NCBI GenBank assembly: GCA_023392185.1
Contig: JAEVZP010000200.1
Location: 1-22,529 of the forward strand
DNA length: 22,529 bases
Direction of reading: 5' to 3'
From: Bacteroidota bacterium
GTDB lineage: Bacteria > Bacteroidota > Bacteroidia > Chitinophagales > Chitinophagaceae
Shown: one piece after another, positions 21,482-22,529 of the stretch
Numbering within the stretch: position 1 is the stretch's first letter
Layout of the letters: each line of letters starts with the position of its first letter
Notes under the pieces: model-generated
What the model saw: only the letters and a program-made list of their open reading frames with translations
Database searches by the model: none
What the model was told of the DNA's origin: nothing
Program-made: the position numbers and the translations under genes

Positions 21482-22529
21482 GCAAGGTTTAGAATGTCCA
21501 GAATAAGGCCTTCGCTTTCGCGCTCCAGCGCTAAAATTTCGCTGGTCACCACCTCCAGTTCGCGAAGCGGCTTATGCCGATAGAAGTATTTGTTGAACGA
21601 AATCTCGTAGCCAATCTTCGTCGCGTCCAGGTTGATCCAGGCCTCGGCCACGTGCGGCGCCACTTCCCGGATAAAATACGGGTAAATCGCTTCCGTAAGC
21701 GGCACCGATTCCGAGTCGCGCAGGTCGGCCTCGCTTTCATACTGGATCCACTCGCCTTTTTTGCCGGTTGGGTAGTAGCCGTAATGGGGCAATTGGTCTT
21801 CCGTGCAACCCAGCCGGTCCAGCAAGGCTTCCAGCTTGGTGTCGGCGAGTTTCACGGTGCCGCGGATAACCTTCTCCGCCCCGGCATCGTACCAGCTCAC
21901 CGCGCCCAAAATGGCATTTTTCTCCGTAGCAGAAAGCTTGATACCGAGTGTTTTGAGCGCCGCATCCACAGCCGTAGAAAAGCGGTTGAAATCACTCCAT
22001 TCGTCGCTGCCTATCTGCTGCATCAGTGCCGTAGCCGTCTCCATCAGGCTCCGGCCTTTCTTCCAGGTATCGGCGCTCACGAGCGCCTTGCTTTGTTTTG
22101 TATTCAGGGCCAGGTCCTGCCGCTCACACCATTCCAGAATGGCTTTCTCGTGTTTACCCAAACCGGTGTACAGTTCGTCGCCGTACTCGGCGTACGCCCA
22201 CTGCATCGGCTCCCGCAGGCTTTTGTCGAATCGCAGGGCTGCAATCCGCGCTTCGGTGAATTGGGCTTTGAGTCGTTTAGGCCGCTCAATGGTGACTTTG
22301 TAATAACCAAAATCGCGGTTGTCAAAAATCTTCGCCGCCAGGCCTTCGTCTTCGCCCGTGCTTGCGTTCACACGCTTCTCTACGGCTTCCAGGCTGCGGT
22401 ACACGCGCACAATCTCGCGGATGTCTTCGGGTGAAAACTCACAGTTCTTATTGCCCAAATTCTTGCGCAGTTTCCGGAAAAGCAGGCCGGCGTCAATCAG
22501 TTGCACCTTCCCTTTGCGATGGTCGGGTT
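21478..22529 (-). CDS. hsdM: Type I restriction enzyme, HsdM methyltransferase subunit (partial)
   Basis: The C-terminal 350 residues of an N6-adenine methyltransferase; its start and catalytic NPPY/F motif lie beyond the right edge of the window. The frame is open to the edge, where PDHRKGKVQLIDA is the conserved HsdM stretch that follows the catalytic domain; it should not be read as starting at the GTG near 22506. The rest, including FRKLRKNLGNKNCEFSPEDI and the late FNKYFYRHKPLRELEVVTSEILALERESEGL, is the helical tail that packs with HsdS. It is the first gene of the visible R-M operon and overlaps the DUF1016 gene by 4 bases (GTGA). Confidence 0.93.
   Translation of the reverse strand, partial: PDHRKGKVQLIDAGLLFRKLRKNLGNKNCEFSPEDIREIVRVYRSLEAVEKRVNASTGEDEGLAAKIFDNRDFGYYKVTIERPKRLKAQFTEARIAALRFDKSLREPMQWAYAEYGDELYTGLGKHEKAILEWCERQDLALNTKQSKALVSADTWKKGRSLMETATALMQQIGSDEWSDFNRFSTAVDAALKTLGIKLSATEKNAILGAVSWYDAGAEKVIRGTVKLADTKLEALLDRLGCTEDQLPHYGYYPTGKKGEWIQYESEADLRDSESVPLTEAIYPYFIREVAPHVAEAWINLDATKIGYEISFNKYFYRHKPLRELEVVTSEILALERESEGLILDILNLA

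Noticed and set aside
1..22529. tRNA or rRNA genes
   Set aside because: I looked at the intergenic regions for a cloverleaf with a GGTTCGA-type T loop or rRNA-like sequence and saw none; a covariance-model scan would settle it.

Overview
The window comes from a Bacteroidota genome of roughly 50-55% GC. Three things point there: Bacteroidota-type -7 boxes (TAnnTTTG) set almost directly against start codons, little sign of Shine-Dalgarno sites, and protein families and lipoprotein signals typical of the phylum. The proteins read like Chitinophagales or Saprospirales relatives, but I cannot assign a genus. About 9% of the window is non-coding, and much of that is palindromic or inverted-repeat DNA.

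Layout. Bases 1-476 hold no gene but three repeat-like structures. On the plus strand, 477-5086, come a small membrane-anchored protein, the dimeric class II glycyl-tRNA synthetase, a 96-residue protein of unknown function, an MbnP-like lipoprotein overlapping a MauG/MbnH-type di-haem cytochrome c peroxidase lipoprotein, and a 76-residue signal-peptide/transmembrane protein. The rest, 5290-22529, is all on the minus strand. In transcription order it contains a Type I restriction-modification locus (hsdM, cut by the window end, then a DUF1016/YhcG-type PD-(D/E)xK nuclease, hsdS, hsdR), then nuoD, a 77-residue ORF, nuoE, a DUF1801 protein and nuoF, and then marR, tolC-like, hlyD-like and an HAE1-type RND pump gene.

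How the parts work together. The marR-outer membrane channel-adaptor-pump cluster is a complete tripartite efflux operon. Its MarR repressor has a 9-bp-arm inverted repeat lying over its own promoter, and the operon ends in a clear intrinsic terminator. NuoD, NuoE and NuoF are the quinone-site subunit, the [2Fe-2S] subunit and the NADH/FMN subunit of complex I, but none of the other nuo genes is present: the R-M locus lies upstream and a terminator lies just after nuoF. The MbnP/MbnH-like pair probably makes a cell-envelope metal (copper) binding site by tryptophan oxidation.

The most unusual signal is not a gene. The palindrome TTCCGGAA occurs 20 times, and its 10-base form TTTCCGGAAA 11 times, in 22.5 kb; the equal-base random expectations are about 0.3 and 0.02. 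Eight of the eleven 10-mers lie in non-coding DNA, two of them touching a start codon. Copies inside genes use all three reading frames, so selection or spreading seems to act on the DNA and not on the proteins. It resembles the cyanobacterial HIP1 situation and may be a lineage-specific signal.
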